NCBI GenBank assembly: GCA_016204975.1
Contig: JACQJP010000045.1
Location: 1-52,525 of the forward strand
Length of the DNA stretch: 52,525 bases
Reading direction: 5' to 3'
Origin: Elusimicrobiota bacterium
GTDB lineage: Bacteria > Elusimicrobiota > Elusimicrobia > JACQJP01
A program made the position numbers and the translations under genes. Positions within the stretch are counted from its first letter, which is position 1, and the number at the start of each line of letters is the position of its first letter. Shown here piece by piece: positions 43,612 to 50,260 of this stretch. Below the pieces are notes generated by a model, which searched no databases, was not told the DNA's origin, and saw nothing but the letters and a program-made list of their open reading frames with translations.

Positions 43612-44646
43612 TCAAGGAACGAGCATCACCTTGCCGCATCTCTTTTCTTTTGAGGACAAAACCGCGAAGGCCTTCCGGAAGTCCTTCATGCGAAACTGAT
43701 GGGTGATGACCGGCCGGATGTCCACACGCTTGAGCAAGCTCTCCACCCGGTACCAGGTATTGAAAATCTCCCGTCCCGCAATGCCATAGATCCGGATTCC
43801 CTTAAACACAATATCCTCCGCGTAATCCAGGCGGACCCGATCCTCAGGAATCCCAAAAGCGGTAAAACGCCCGCCGCTGCGAACGGATTTGAGTCCCGCC
43901 TCAATCGCCCGCGGGTTTCCGGACATCTCCAAAACCGCATCCGCCCCATCCCCGCCGCAGGCCTGACGAACCCCCTGCACGAGATTTTCCTGCCGGGGAT
44001 CCAATACCAGATCCGCCCCCATCCTTTTGGCCAGCCTTTTGCGAAAGGGAACCGACTCCACCCCGATCACCCTTTCCGCCCCCGAGGCCCGAGCCACCCC
44101 TACCGCAAAAAGCCCTTGAGGCCCCAATCCAAAAACCGCCACCCTCTTGCCGCCCACCTCCTCGGCTAAGGTGGCGTAGACCGCATTTCCGAAAGGCTCC
44201 CACAAAGAACCCAACTCCCGATGGCGGGGATGGGCGTGCTTCCAGGCGCAACGCGCTGGAATGGCCGTAAACTCCGCAAAACCTCCGGGGACATCCACCC
44301 CCAGGATTTTGAGGTTGCGGCAGACATGCCGCATGCCGTTTTGGCACTGGTAGCAGAGCCCGCAGTAGATATGGGACTCCGCCGAAACAAAATCGCCCGG
44401 CGAAAGCCCCCGCGTGGCGGAGCCCGCCTCCACCACCGTTCCGCACACCTCGTGCCCAAAAATCAAGGGCAACCGCAGCCTTCCGGGAGCCCAGCTTCGC
44501 CAGCCGTAGATGGCCAGATCCGAACCGCAGATGGAGGCCCGCTCCACGCGGATCAAGATCTCATCTCTCTGGATGCGCGGGACCGGCACCGGACGCCACT
44601 CGGCCCCCGGACCTCTTTTGACCTTACAGATAGACCACATCACCAT
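43612..44646 (-). CDS. tdh: L-threonine 3-dehydrogenase (zinc MDR family)
   Basis: This zinc-dependent medium-chain dehydrogenase (344 residues from the ATG at 44646; ATG 44640 also possible) oxidises L-threonine to 2-amino-3-ketobutyrate with NAD. It has the catalytic zinc residues in SICGSDLAIYGW and FGHEVCG, the structural four-Cys lobe CGLCYQCQNGMRHVC, GSLWEPFGNAVYA typical of TDH, and the NAD motif GLGPQGLFAVG. It lies 36 bp after the proline dehydrogenase gene and directly before kbl. Sorbitol dehydrogenase-like specificity is the main alternative. Confidence 0.88.
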   Translation of the reverse strand: MVMWSICKVKRGPGAEWRPVPVPRIQRDEILIRVERASICGSDLAIYGWRSWAPGRLRLPLIFGHEVCGTVVEAGSATRGLSPGDFVSAESHIYCGLCYQCQNGMRHVCRNLKILGVDVPGGFAEFTAIPARCAWKHAHPRHRELGSLWEPFGNAVYATLAEEVGGKRVAVFGLGPQGLFAVGVARASGAERVIGVESVPFRKRLAKRMGADLVLDPRQENLVQGVRQACGGDGADAVLEMSGNPRAIEAGLKSVRSGGRFTAFGIPEDRVRLDYAEDIVFKGIRIYGIAGREIFNTWYRVESLLKRVDIRPVITHQFRMKDFRKAFAVLSSKEKRCGKVMLVP

Positions 44647-44682
44647 CCGCAACCAGCAATTCGCGATCTGCAATCACCGATT

Positions 44683-45588
44683 TTATTCTCTCAGTAAACT
44701 CCTGAAAACAAAAGCGACGTTCTCTTTCCGCTCTCGGAGGCGGCGGTAAAAATAGGAAAACCAGTGCGTCCCATAAGGGACATACATCCGGAAGCGGTAT
44801 CCCCGCCGCACCAACTCCTTTCCCAAACTCACCCTAAGGCCATAGAGCATCTGCAACTCAAAAGACGCCTTGGCAATGGAGCGCTGCCGAGCAAAGTCAA
44901 TTGCGTTCCAGATGCGCTCCTCATCGTGGGTGGCCAGGGCCGACTGGTTGCCCTGCTCCAGGAGCCTCCGAGCTAATAGATCGAAATTCCGGCTCACCTC
45001 CTCCCGGCTCTGGCAGGCAATCTCCGGAGATTCCCGGTAAGCCCCCTTGCACAAGCGGACCCGGGCCCCCAGCCGGTTGAGCCTCTCGATATCCTCCTGG
45101 CTGCGATGGAGATAGGCTTGGATTACCGCCCCTACGTTCTTGTAGCGCTCAAACAAGCGATAAAAAATATCCAGAGTCTTCTGGGTGTAGGCGGAGCCCT
45201 CCATGTCGATGCGTACGAAGTTGTCGGTGGCTTGGGCTTCTCTGACGATTTCCTCCAGATTCTGCCGGCAAAAATCCTCCTCAACGGATAAACCCAACTG
45301 GGTGAGCTTCAGTGAGATATTGGCATCCACCTCCGCCTCCGCGATCTTATGCAGCAGCCGTTTATACTCCTGTGTCGCCTGCGTGGCCTGACGCCTTTCC
45401 CGAACCTCCTCCCCCAAAAAATCCAGGGTGGCGGCGATTCCTTCCCCATTGAGTCTCCGACAGACCTTCACCGCCTCCTGGCAGGTCTTCCCGGCCACAA
45501 AACGCCTGGCCAAAAAGGTAAAAAAAGACATATTTACCGAGTCACGCGAGATAAAATGTACCACTTTCCGCAAAGCTCGGTCTAGCAC
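44683..45588 (-). CDS. proline dehydrogenase (monofunctional)
   Basis: This FAD-dependent TIM-barrel enzyme oxidises proline to pyrroline-5-carboxylate. The 301-residue protein has ISLKLTQLGLS, FVRIDMEGSAYT, AVIQAYLHRSQEDI, RLCKGAYRE and MLYGLR, all family landmarks. P5C dehydrogenase is not adjacent. The GTG at 45588 lies in a palindromic repeat and gives the helical N-terminus usual in the family; an ATG at 45531 would give 282 residues. It begins the - strand amino-acid catabolic operon with tdh and kbl. Confidence 0.9.
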   Translation of the reverse strand: MLDRALRKVVHFISRDSVNMSFFTFLARRFVAGKTCQEAVKVCRRLNGEGIAATLDFLGEEVRERRQATQATQEYKRLLHKIAEAEVDANISLKLTQLGLSVEEDFCRQNLEEIVREAQATDNFVRIDMEGSAYTQKTLDIFYRLFERYKNVGAVIQAYLHRSQEDIERLNRLGARVRLCKGAYRESPEIACQSREEVSRNFDLLARRLLEQGNQSALATHDEERIWNAIDFARQRSIAKASFELQMLYGLRVSLGKELVRRGYRFRMYVPYGTHWFSYFYRRLRERKENVAFVFRSLLRE

Positions 45589-45684
45589 CCTACGCAGAGC
45601 TCGTCACGCCCCACTGGGGCTTCCTACGCCCCTGGCCTCTGGCCGGGGGTCGGGTACCAGCCGGGCGCCCAGAGGGCACCAACG
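45567..45684 (+). repeat. palindromic repeat, copy D (rearranged)
   Basis: It contains a partial copy (CCGCAAAGCTCGG), then GCACCCTACGCAGAGCTCG and, after an unrelated insert with its own short hairpin (CCCCACTGGGG), the distal part (CGGGTACCAGCCGGGCGCCCAGAGG). It overlaps the start of the proline dehydrogenase gene. Confidence 0.6.
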
Positions 45685-45734
45685 TTCTAGAATAGGACCG
45701 GGGATTCCCGCAAGATGATTTTACGGGGAAATTC

Positions 45735-45743
45735 TGTTATACT
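45735..45743 (+). promoter_or_regulatory. extended -10 directly before an ATG
   Basis: TGTTATACT ends 7 bp before the ATG at 45751, predicting a leaderless or nearly leaderless mRNA. Confidence 0.55.
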
Positions 45744-45750
45744 TCAAGAA

Positions 45751-46032
45751 ATGGATGAAAAAAACTGGCAGGACCTTCCGGCAGGCGACTGGATCGCTCA
45801 AGGTTTGAAGGACCTGGTTCAGGGGCTGAAAACCGTGCCCTCCCTCTTAGTCTCGATTGGAGCCCCGAAACTCAAACGCAAAGGCATCTCGGTTGCCCAT
45901 ACGATCTCCCAACCCGAACTGGAGCTTTACGCACTCCTCAAGAAGCAAAACCCTGACGCCGCCCACTCCCGCTACAACGCTCTCCTGGGCAGGTTGGTCA
46001 GCTTCGAACATTCCATAAAATGCGAGAAGTAG
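45751..46032 (+). CDS. small protein paired with a nucleotidyltransferase (possible antitoxin)
   Basis: The 93-residue product is helical, with a basic central segment (APKLKRKGISVAHT) and a C-terminal helical part (LELYALLKKQNPDAAHSRY). No DNA-binding motif is certain. It overlaps the next gene by 13 bp, an arrangement usual for toxin-antitoxin pairs. A longer version starting at 45715 would begin before the -10 box and is rejected. The antitoxin role is inferred only from context. Confidence 0.6.
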   Translation: MDEKNWQDLPAGDWIAQGLKDLVQGLKTVPSLLVSIGAPKLKRKGISVAHTISQPELELYALLKKQNPDAAHSRYNALLGRLVSFEHSIKCEK

Positions 46033-46547
46033 CCGATGCCACGCGCATTCGCGAGTTTATGCGCGCCCTGGGCCGATGCGGCGCCGAACCAACCAAGATC
46101 TACTTGACGGGAGGCGCCACCGCCGTCTTGATCGGCTGGAGGTCCACCACGATTGACGTGGATCTCAAAATCGTACCCGAAAGAGAATCGCTCCTGCGTA
46201 CTATCCCGGCTCTGAAAGAATCCCTGCAGATCAACGTAGAGTTCGCCGCTCCGGACCAGTTCGTTCCTCCGCTGGCCGGATGGGAGAGCCGCAGCCCGTT
46301 CATTGCCCAGGAGGAGCGTCTTTCATTCTTTCATTACGATCTTTACTCCCAAGCCTTGGCCAAGTTGGAACGCAGCCACCAACAGGACCTGGTAGATGTA
46401 CAGGCCATGCTCAAACGCCAATTGATTGATCCGGGGCGACTGCGGACCTACTACGAAGAGATGGAGCCCCAACTCTACCGCTATCCGGCGGTGGATGTTC
46501 CGACATTCCGCAAATCGCTGGAAGAACTCCTAGGTCCAAAGACCTAG
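46020..46547 (+). CDS. DUF6036/AbiEii-like nucleotidyltransferase
   Basis: The 175-residue product has a minimal nucleotidyltransferase core: KIYLTGGATAVLIGWRSTTIDVDLKIV, where GGA and the DVD acid pair match the pol-beta-type active site of AbiEii/DUF6036 proteins. Members are often the toxin half of two-gene defence or addiction modules. The stop codon lies inside the CCTAGG element, so the last residues (GPKT) are encoded by the repeat. Confidence 0.72.
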   Translation: MREVADATRIREFMRALGRCGAEPTKIYLTGGATAVLIGWRSTTIDVDLKIVPERESLLRTIPALKESLQINVEFAAPDQFVPPLAGWESRSPFIAQEERLSFFHYDLYSQALAKLERSHQQDLVDVQAMLKRQLIDPGRLRTYYEEMEPQLYRYPAVDVPTFRKSLEELLGPKT

Positions 46548-46594
46548 ATGGGCCTAGGACCTATTTCTACCCTCTCCTAGGACCTTCGGCCCAT
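46529..46594 (+). repeat. CCTAGG promoter element, copy 3
   Basis: It begins CCTAGGTCCAAAGACCTAG and contains three CCTAGG blocks. It ends in CCTAGGACCTTCGGCCCAT, with CCCAT exactly 21 bp before TACAAT at 46616. The first 17 bp are identical to copy 1. Confidence 0.65.
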
Positions 46595-46615
46595 GTCCCG
46601 TCCTAAAAAACTCCT

Positions 46616-46621
46616 TACAAT
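46616..46621 (+). promoter_or_regulatory. -10 box before the leader peptide
   Basis: TACAAT ends 6 bp before the ATG of the 14-codon leader ORF at 46628. Confidence 0.5.
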
Positions 46622-46627
46622 AGGTTT

Positions 46628-46672
46628 ATGACCGAGGAAATGGCGATACCCCTATGGGAGGGTGAACCGTGA
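46628..46672 (+). CDS. 14-residue leader peptide coupled to the HEXXH protein gene
   Basis: This short ORF starts at the first ATG after the -10 and encodes MTEEMAIPLWEGEP. Its TGA overlaps the GTG start of the next gene (GTGA), and GGGAGGGTG within its end is the ribosome site of that gene. Both the position of the -10 and the overlap suggest it is translated and coupled; no regulatory amino-acid run is seen. Confidence 0.4.
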   Translation: MTEEMAIPLWEGEP

Positions 46673-47370
46673 ATCTCCGGGTGATTTTAGCGTTTCTGGT
46701 GGGAATTGCCCTCCCGTCCGCCCTCTTTGCCGGCTCCTATACCATCTATTCGGACTTACTGGGACCCGCAGAATACTCCGCCGAAACCACCAGACACTTC
46801 CTCCAGTTGCACGAGCTGGGCCACATTCCGGAGGAAACCCTCCACGACGTCGCCCAGCAAACCTTCTCGGACCTGCCCCGTCCCTCCGGGGTGGACAACT
46901 CTGTTTCCATGGAAGCGCTGGCGGCATTCTCCCGCAACGCCGTTCCAAATACCCAGCCCTCCGACTATCAAAACATCGCCCACGCAGGCCGATGGGTCCT
47001 CTCCCAGGACCCCGAGGGGCAATCCCTCTGGGAAAACCGCCTGGCCCCGGTGCTGGAAGAGCTTGTAAAGTTAGGTCCCTCCCACATTCAGCTCGCAGTC
47101 CCTCTTCCCGCCGGCCGCTACGGCCAATTCGACTTCTACGAAGGGCAAACCGGAACGGAACACCTAAGGCTGAACCAGGTTCTCTATGGGGCCTTTCGGC
47201 AAGGGAAGGCCACCCTGGAAGAGATCGCGGCGGTCTTTGTCCATGAACTCGCGCACGGACGCTGCCGCTTCGACCCCGCCCAGGGCTGCTCCGAGCCCGA
47301 GGAATCCGAAGCCTACGCCCGGCAGGCGGAAGGAATCTACCTCCGCGCCCTTTCCTCACATAATCCCTGA
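46669..47370 (+). CDS. secreted protein with HEXXH zinc-protease motif
   Basis: The 233-residue product begins at GTG 46669 with a signal peptide (MNLRVILAFLVGIALPSALFA). A single VFVHELAHGRC places His192, Glu193 and His196 as zinc ligands and general base. A downstream acid-rich helix (EPEESEAYARQAEGIYL) could supply the third ligand, as in gluzincin-type proteases. Cys residues flank the site. It may be a secreted or periplasmic metallopeptidase, but the fold is otherwise unrecognised. It is the third secreted gene behind a CCTAGG element. Confidence 0.65.
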   Translation: MNLRVILAFLVGIALPSALFAGSYTIYSDLLGPAEYSAETTRHFLQLHELGHIPEETLHDVAQQTFSDLPRPSGVDNSVSMEALAAFSRNAVPNTQPSDYQNIAHAGRWVLSQDPEGQSLWENRLAPVLEELVKLGPSHIQLAVPLPAGRYGQFDFYEGQTGTEHLRLNQVLYGAFRQGKATLEEIAAVFVHELAHGRCRFDPAQGCSEPEESEAYARQAEGIYLRALSSHNP

Positions 47371-47408
47371 GCCCACCCTTTCCCACCCTAGTCAGCTCCC
47401 AAAAATTC

Positions 47409-47417
47409 TGGTATCCT
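47409..47417 (+). promoter_or_regulatory. possible extended -10 of alaS
   Basis: TGGTATCCT lies about 40 bp before the alaS TTG start, in the 85-bp gap after the HEXXH gene. The match to consensus is weak. Confidence 0.3.
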
Positions 47418-47455
47418 AGGACAGAAAACGTCTGAGGCCCTGAGAGGGAAAAATC

Positions 47456-50182
47456 TTGACAGGCAAAGAACTCCGTACCTCTTTTTTAAACTATTTCCGA
47501 TCCTTCCAGCATACCCTCTGTCCTTCCGCCCCCCTCATTCCTCCCGAGGATCCCACGCTCCTTTTTAACTCCGCGGGGATGGTTCCTTTCAAGCCCTACT
47601 TTCTGGGCCTCAAAAAAGATTTAAAGCGCGCCGCCTCATGCCAAAAGTGCCTTCGGACCACCGACATTGAGGAAGTGGGCCATACACCCAGACACCTGAC
47701 CTTCTTCGAGATGCTGGGCAATTTCTCTTTCGGAGACTACTTTAAGGAGGAGGCCATCGAGCGGGCTTGGCATTTCTTAACCCAAGAGCTGAAGATTCCA
47801 AAAGAAAAACTCCATATCTCTATCTTCCGGGAAGACGGGGAGTCCGAAAAACTTTGGGAAAAATTGGTCCCGGCGTCCAGAATTCTCAGAAAGGGAACGG
47901 ATACCAACTTCTGGAACATGGGCGCGACAGGCCCCTGCGGCCCCTGTTCCGAAATCCTTTACGATCCCACTGGAGAAGGCAAAGGCTATGACAGCTACCT
48001 CGAGCTCTGGAACCTGGTATTTACCCAGTTTGACCGCCAAGAGGATGCCAGCCTTAGGCCGCTTCCCCGCAAAAACATCGACACCGGTCTGGGCCTGGAA
48101 CGGCTGGCCCTGGTCCTGCAAGGAAAAACGGAGGTTTTTGAAACAGATCTCCTTTTTCCCATCCTCCAAAAGGCCTCCGAAATCCTGAAAATCCGGTGGA
48201 AAAAAGACGATCCATCCACCTGGGCCTTGCGCATCCTCGCAGACCATGCCCGGGCCTCCTCCTTCCTGCTCCTGGAGGGACTTTTTCCCTCCAACGAAAG
48301 CCGGGGATACGTTCTCAGACGCCTGATCCGGCGAGCCCTGCGATTCGGAAAAGTCCTGGGATGCTCGGAACCCTTCGTCTATCAACTCCTTCCCTCCATC
48401 GCCGGCGTCTTTGGAGAAACCTACCCGGAACTCCGGTCCCGGCACAAAGAGATAGCCGACGTGCTGCGAACGGAGGAAGAAAGATTTTTGGAAACCCTGG
48501 AATCCGGTGAAGCCTTGCTTCAGGACATGCTCTCCGGTCCCGGTCCCACCCTGTCCGGAGAAGAGGCCTTCAAACTCTATGACACCTATGGATATCCCCT
48601 GGAGCTCACCCTGGAAGCGGCCGCCTCCGCAGGCAAAGCCGTTGACCTTCCGGCCTATGAACGCGCAAAAAACAAAGCCCAGGAAACCGCACGATCCGGA
48701 TGGAAAGGCAGCGGCGCCAAAGAGGTCCAACGCTACGCCTCCCTCGCCGGCGCCCGGACCCGCTTTGTGGGTTACGAACAGTTGGAGGCCACAGCCGTCG
48801 TTCAGGAAATTCTGGATATCGAAGCCCGACCCGTTCCCGAGCTTGCGGCCGACCAAGAAGGAGAGATTCTTTTAGATTCCACCCCCTTCTACGCAGAGGG
48901 AGGCGGCCAGGTCGGGGACCGAGGCTGGTTGCTGGAGCCCCAAAGCCGGAAAAAAATCGCCCAGGTCCTGGATACCCGGCGACCCACGCCCCGCTGCCAC
49001 CTCCACCGGATTCGGGCCCTGGACCGCCTCAGTCGTAGCCAGGCGGTCCTAGCCACGGTGGAACCAACCCACCGCATTCCCACCATGTGCCACCACACAG
49101 CCACCCACCTTTTAAACGAGGGCCTCAGGCATATTCTGGGGTCGCAAGTGCGCCAGGCGGGCTCCCTGGTGGCGCCCGACCGGCTGCGCTTCGATTTCAC
49201 CTGGCCCAAGGCCCTGAGTCCGGAGCAGATTCAAAAAATTGAGGATTGGGTCAACGAAGTCATCCGGAAAGATTGTGAGGTCCACAAAAAAGAGTGGCCG
49301 GCCTCCAAAGCCAAGGAATGGGGGGCGGCCATCCTGCTGGGGGAAGAGTATGGAGAAAAGCCGCGCTTCGTCCTGATCAACGAAGGAGGGTGGAATGCGC
49401 CCCATCGACGCGATTCCCTGGAACTTTGCGGCGGAACCCATGTGAACCATACCGGGGAGATCCGGTACTTTAAAATCCTCAAAGACTCCTCCATCTCCGC
49501 GGGCATCCGTCGCATGGAAGCGGTGGCGGCAGAAGCGGTCCCAAAGCATTACCAAAGCGAAATCCAGAAATTGCAGGAAAGCTGTGGGCGGGTTCTGGAA
49601 AAAATCAAACTCCAGAGGGAAGAGATTCAAAGCTTGGGGGGAAGCGCCCCTCCGGCTGTCCCCTCCCCCCCGACGGCACACCGGACCTCTCCGGGCGAGG
49701 GGGGGGGAATCACCCTGGACTCACTCCTTCCCAGGCATGCCGGTTGGGAAAAATATGCCTCGCAATTGCGGGATCAGGAAAAGCTCCTGCGGCAAACCCT
49801 GGGAAACCTGCGCCACAAACAACTCGCCGAAAGGGTGTCCGGAGAGCAGGTCCTCAGGGAAATCGCTCCGGGCATACAGATCCTCTGTCAAAATCTGGAG
49901 GACGCCGACTTAAAACAGCTGCGCAGCTTGTGCGATCAATTGAAAAATCAAAACCCTTCCGCCCTCATCGTTTTAGCCTCCGGCAAAGATGATAAAATGT
50001 CCTTCGCGGTCGCCATAGGAAGCTCCTTGAAAAACTGGGACGCCGCCCAAATCGCCAAAGAACTGGCCTCGAAAATCTTAGGAAAGGCCGGGGGGCGCTC
50101 CGATTTCGCCCAGGGGGGAGGAAATCAACCCGCCGATTGGCAACAAATGGTCGAGGAAACGATTAGAAAATTCGCGCCATAG
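47456..50182 (+). CDS. alaS: alanyl-tRNA synthetase
   Basis: AlaRS (908 residues) charges tRNA-Ala and edits mischarged Ser and Gly. The catalytic core starts NYFRSFQHTLCPSAPLIP and continues with FEMLGNFSFGDYFKEEA. The editing domain has HHTATHLLNEGLRHIL and LCGGTHVNHTGEI, the zinc-like ligand set, and a C-Ala domain follows. A Pro/Gly-rich insert at about 735-755 (APPAVPSPPTAHRTSPGEGG) separates the coiled coil from the C-terminal part. The TTG start has GAGAGGG 8 bp upstream. The tRNA-Arg gene begins at the next base after its stop. Confidence 0.95.
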   Translation: MTGKELRTSFLNYFRSFQHTLCPSAPLIPPEDPTLLFNSAGMVPFKPYFLGLKKDLKRAASCQKCLRTTDIEEVGHTPRHLTFFEMLGNFSFGDYFKEEAIERAWHFLTQELKIPKEKLHISIFREDGESEKLWEKLVPASRILRKGTDTNFWNMGATGPCGPCSEILYDPTGEGKGYDSYLELWNLVFTQFDRQEDASLRPLPRKNIDTGLGLERLALVLQGKTEVFETDLLFPILQKASEILKIRWKKDDPSTWALRILADHARASSFLLLEGLFPSNESRGYVLRRLIRRALRFGKVLGCSEPFVYQLLPSIAGVFGETYPELRSRHKEIADVLRTEEERFLETLESGEALLQDMLSGPGPTLSGEEAFKLYDTYGYPLELTLEAAASAGKAVDLPAYERAKNKAQETARSGWKGSGAKEVQRYASLAGARTRFVGYEQLEATAVVQEILDIEARPVPELAADQEGEILLDSTPFYAEGGGQVGDRGWLLEPQSRKKIAQVLDTRRPTPRCHLHRIRALDRLSRSQAVLATVEPTHRIPTMCHHTATHLLNEGLRHILGSQVRQAGSLVAPDRLRFDFTWPKALSPEQIQKIEDWVNEVIRKDCEVHKKEWPASKAKEWGAAILLGEEYGEKPRFVLINEGGWNAPHRRDSLELCGGTHVNHTGEIRYFKILKDSSISAGIRRMEAVAAEAVPKHYQSEIQKLQESCGRVLEKIKLQREEIQSLGGSAPPAVPSPPTAHRTSPGEGGGITLDSLLPRHAGWEKYASQLRDQEKLLRQTLGNLRHKQLAERVSGEQVLREIAPGIQILCQNLEDADLKQLRSLCDQLKNQNPSALIVLASGKDDKMSFAVAIGSSLKNWDAAQIAKELASKILGKAGGRSDFAQGGGNQPADWQQMVEETIRKFAP

Positions 50183-50254
50183 GCGCCCGTAGTGAAACGG
50201 ACATCACGACAGCCTCCGGAGCTGTAAGTACAGGTTCGATTCCTGTCGGGCGCA
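50183..50254 (+). tRNA. tRNA-Arg (CCG)
   Basis: Complete cloverleaf: acceptor GCGCCCG/CGGGCGC, D stem GTGA/TCAC, and anticodon stem ACAGC/GCTGT around CTCCGGA with anticodon CCG at 50216-50218. The T stem is ACAGG/CCTGT around TTCGATT, and the discriminator base is A. CCA is not encoded. The gene starts at the base after the alaS stop codon, so it must be cut out of the alaS transcript or have a promoter inside alaS. Confidence 0.94.
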
Positions 50255-50260
50255 CTCCCC

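Noticed and set aside
32986-46594. CCTAGG elements as insertion sequences
   Set aside because: They are only 42-66 bp, have no transposase or target duplications, and keep a fixed distance to a -10 box.
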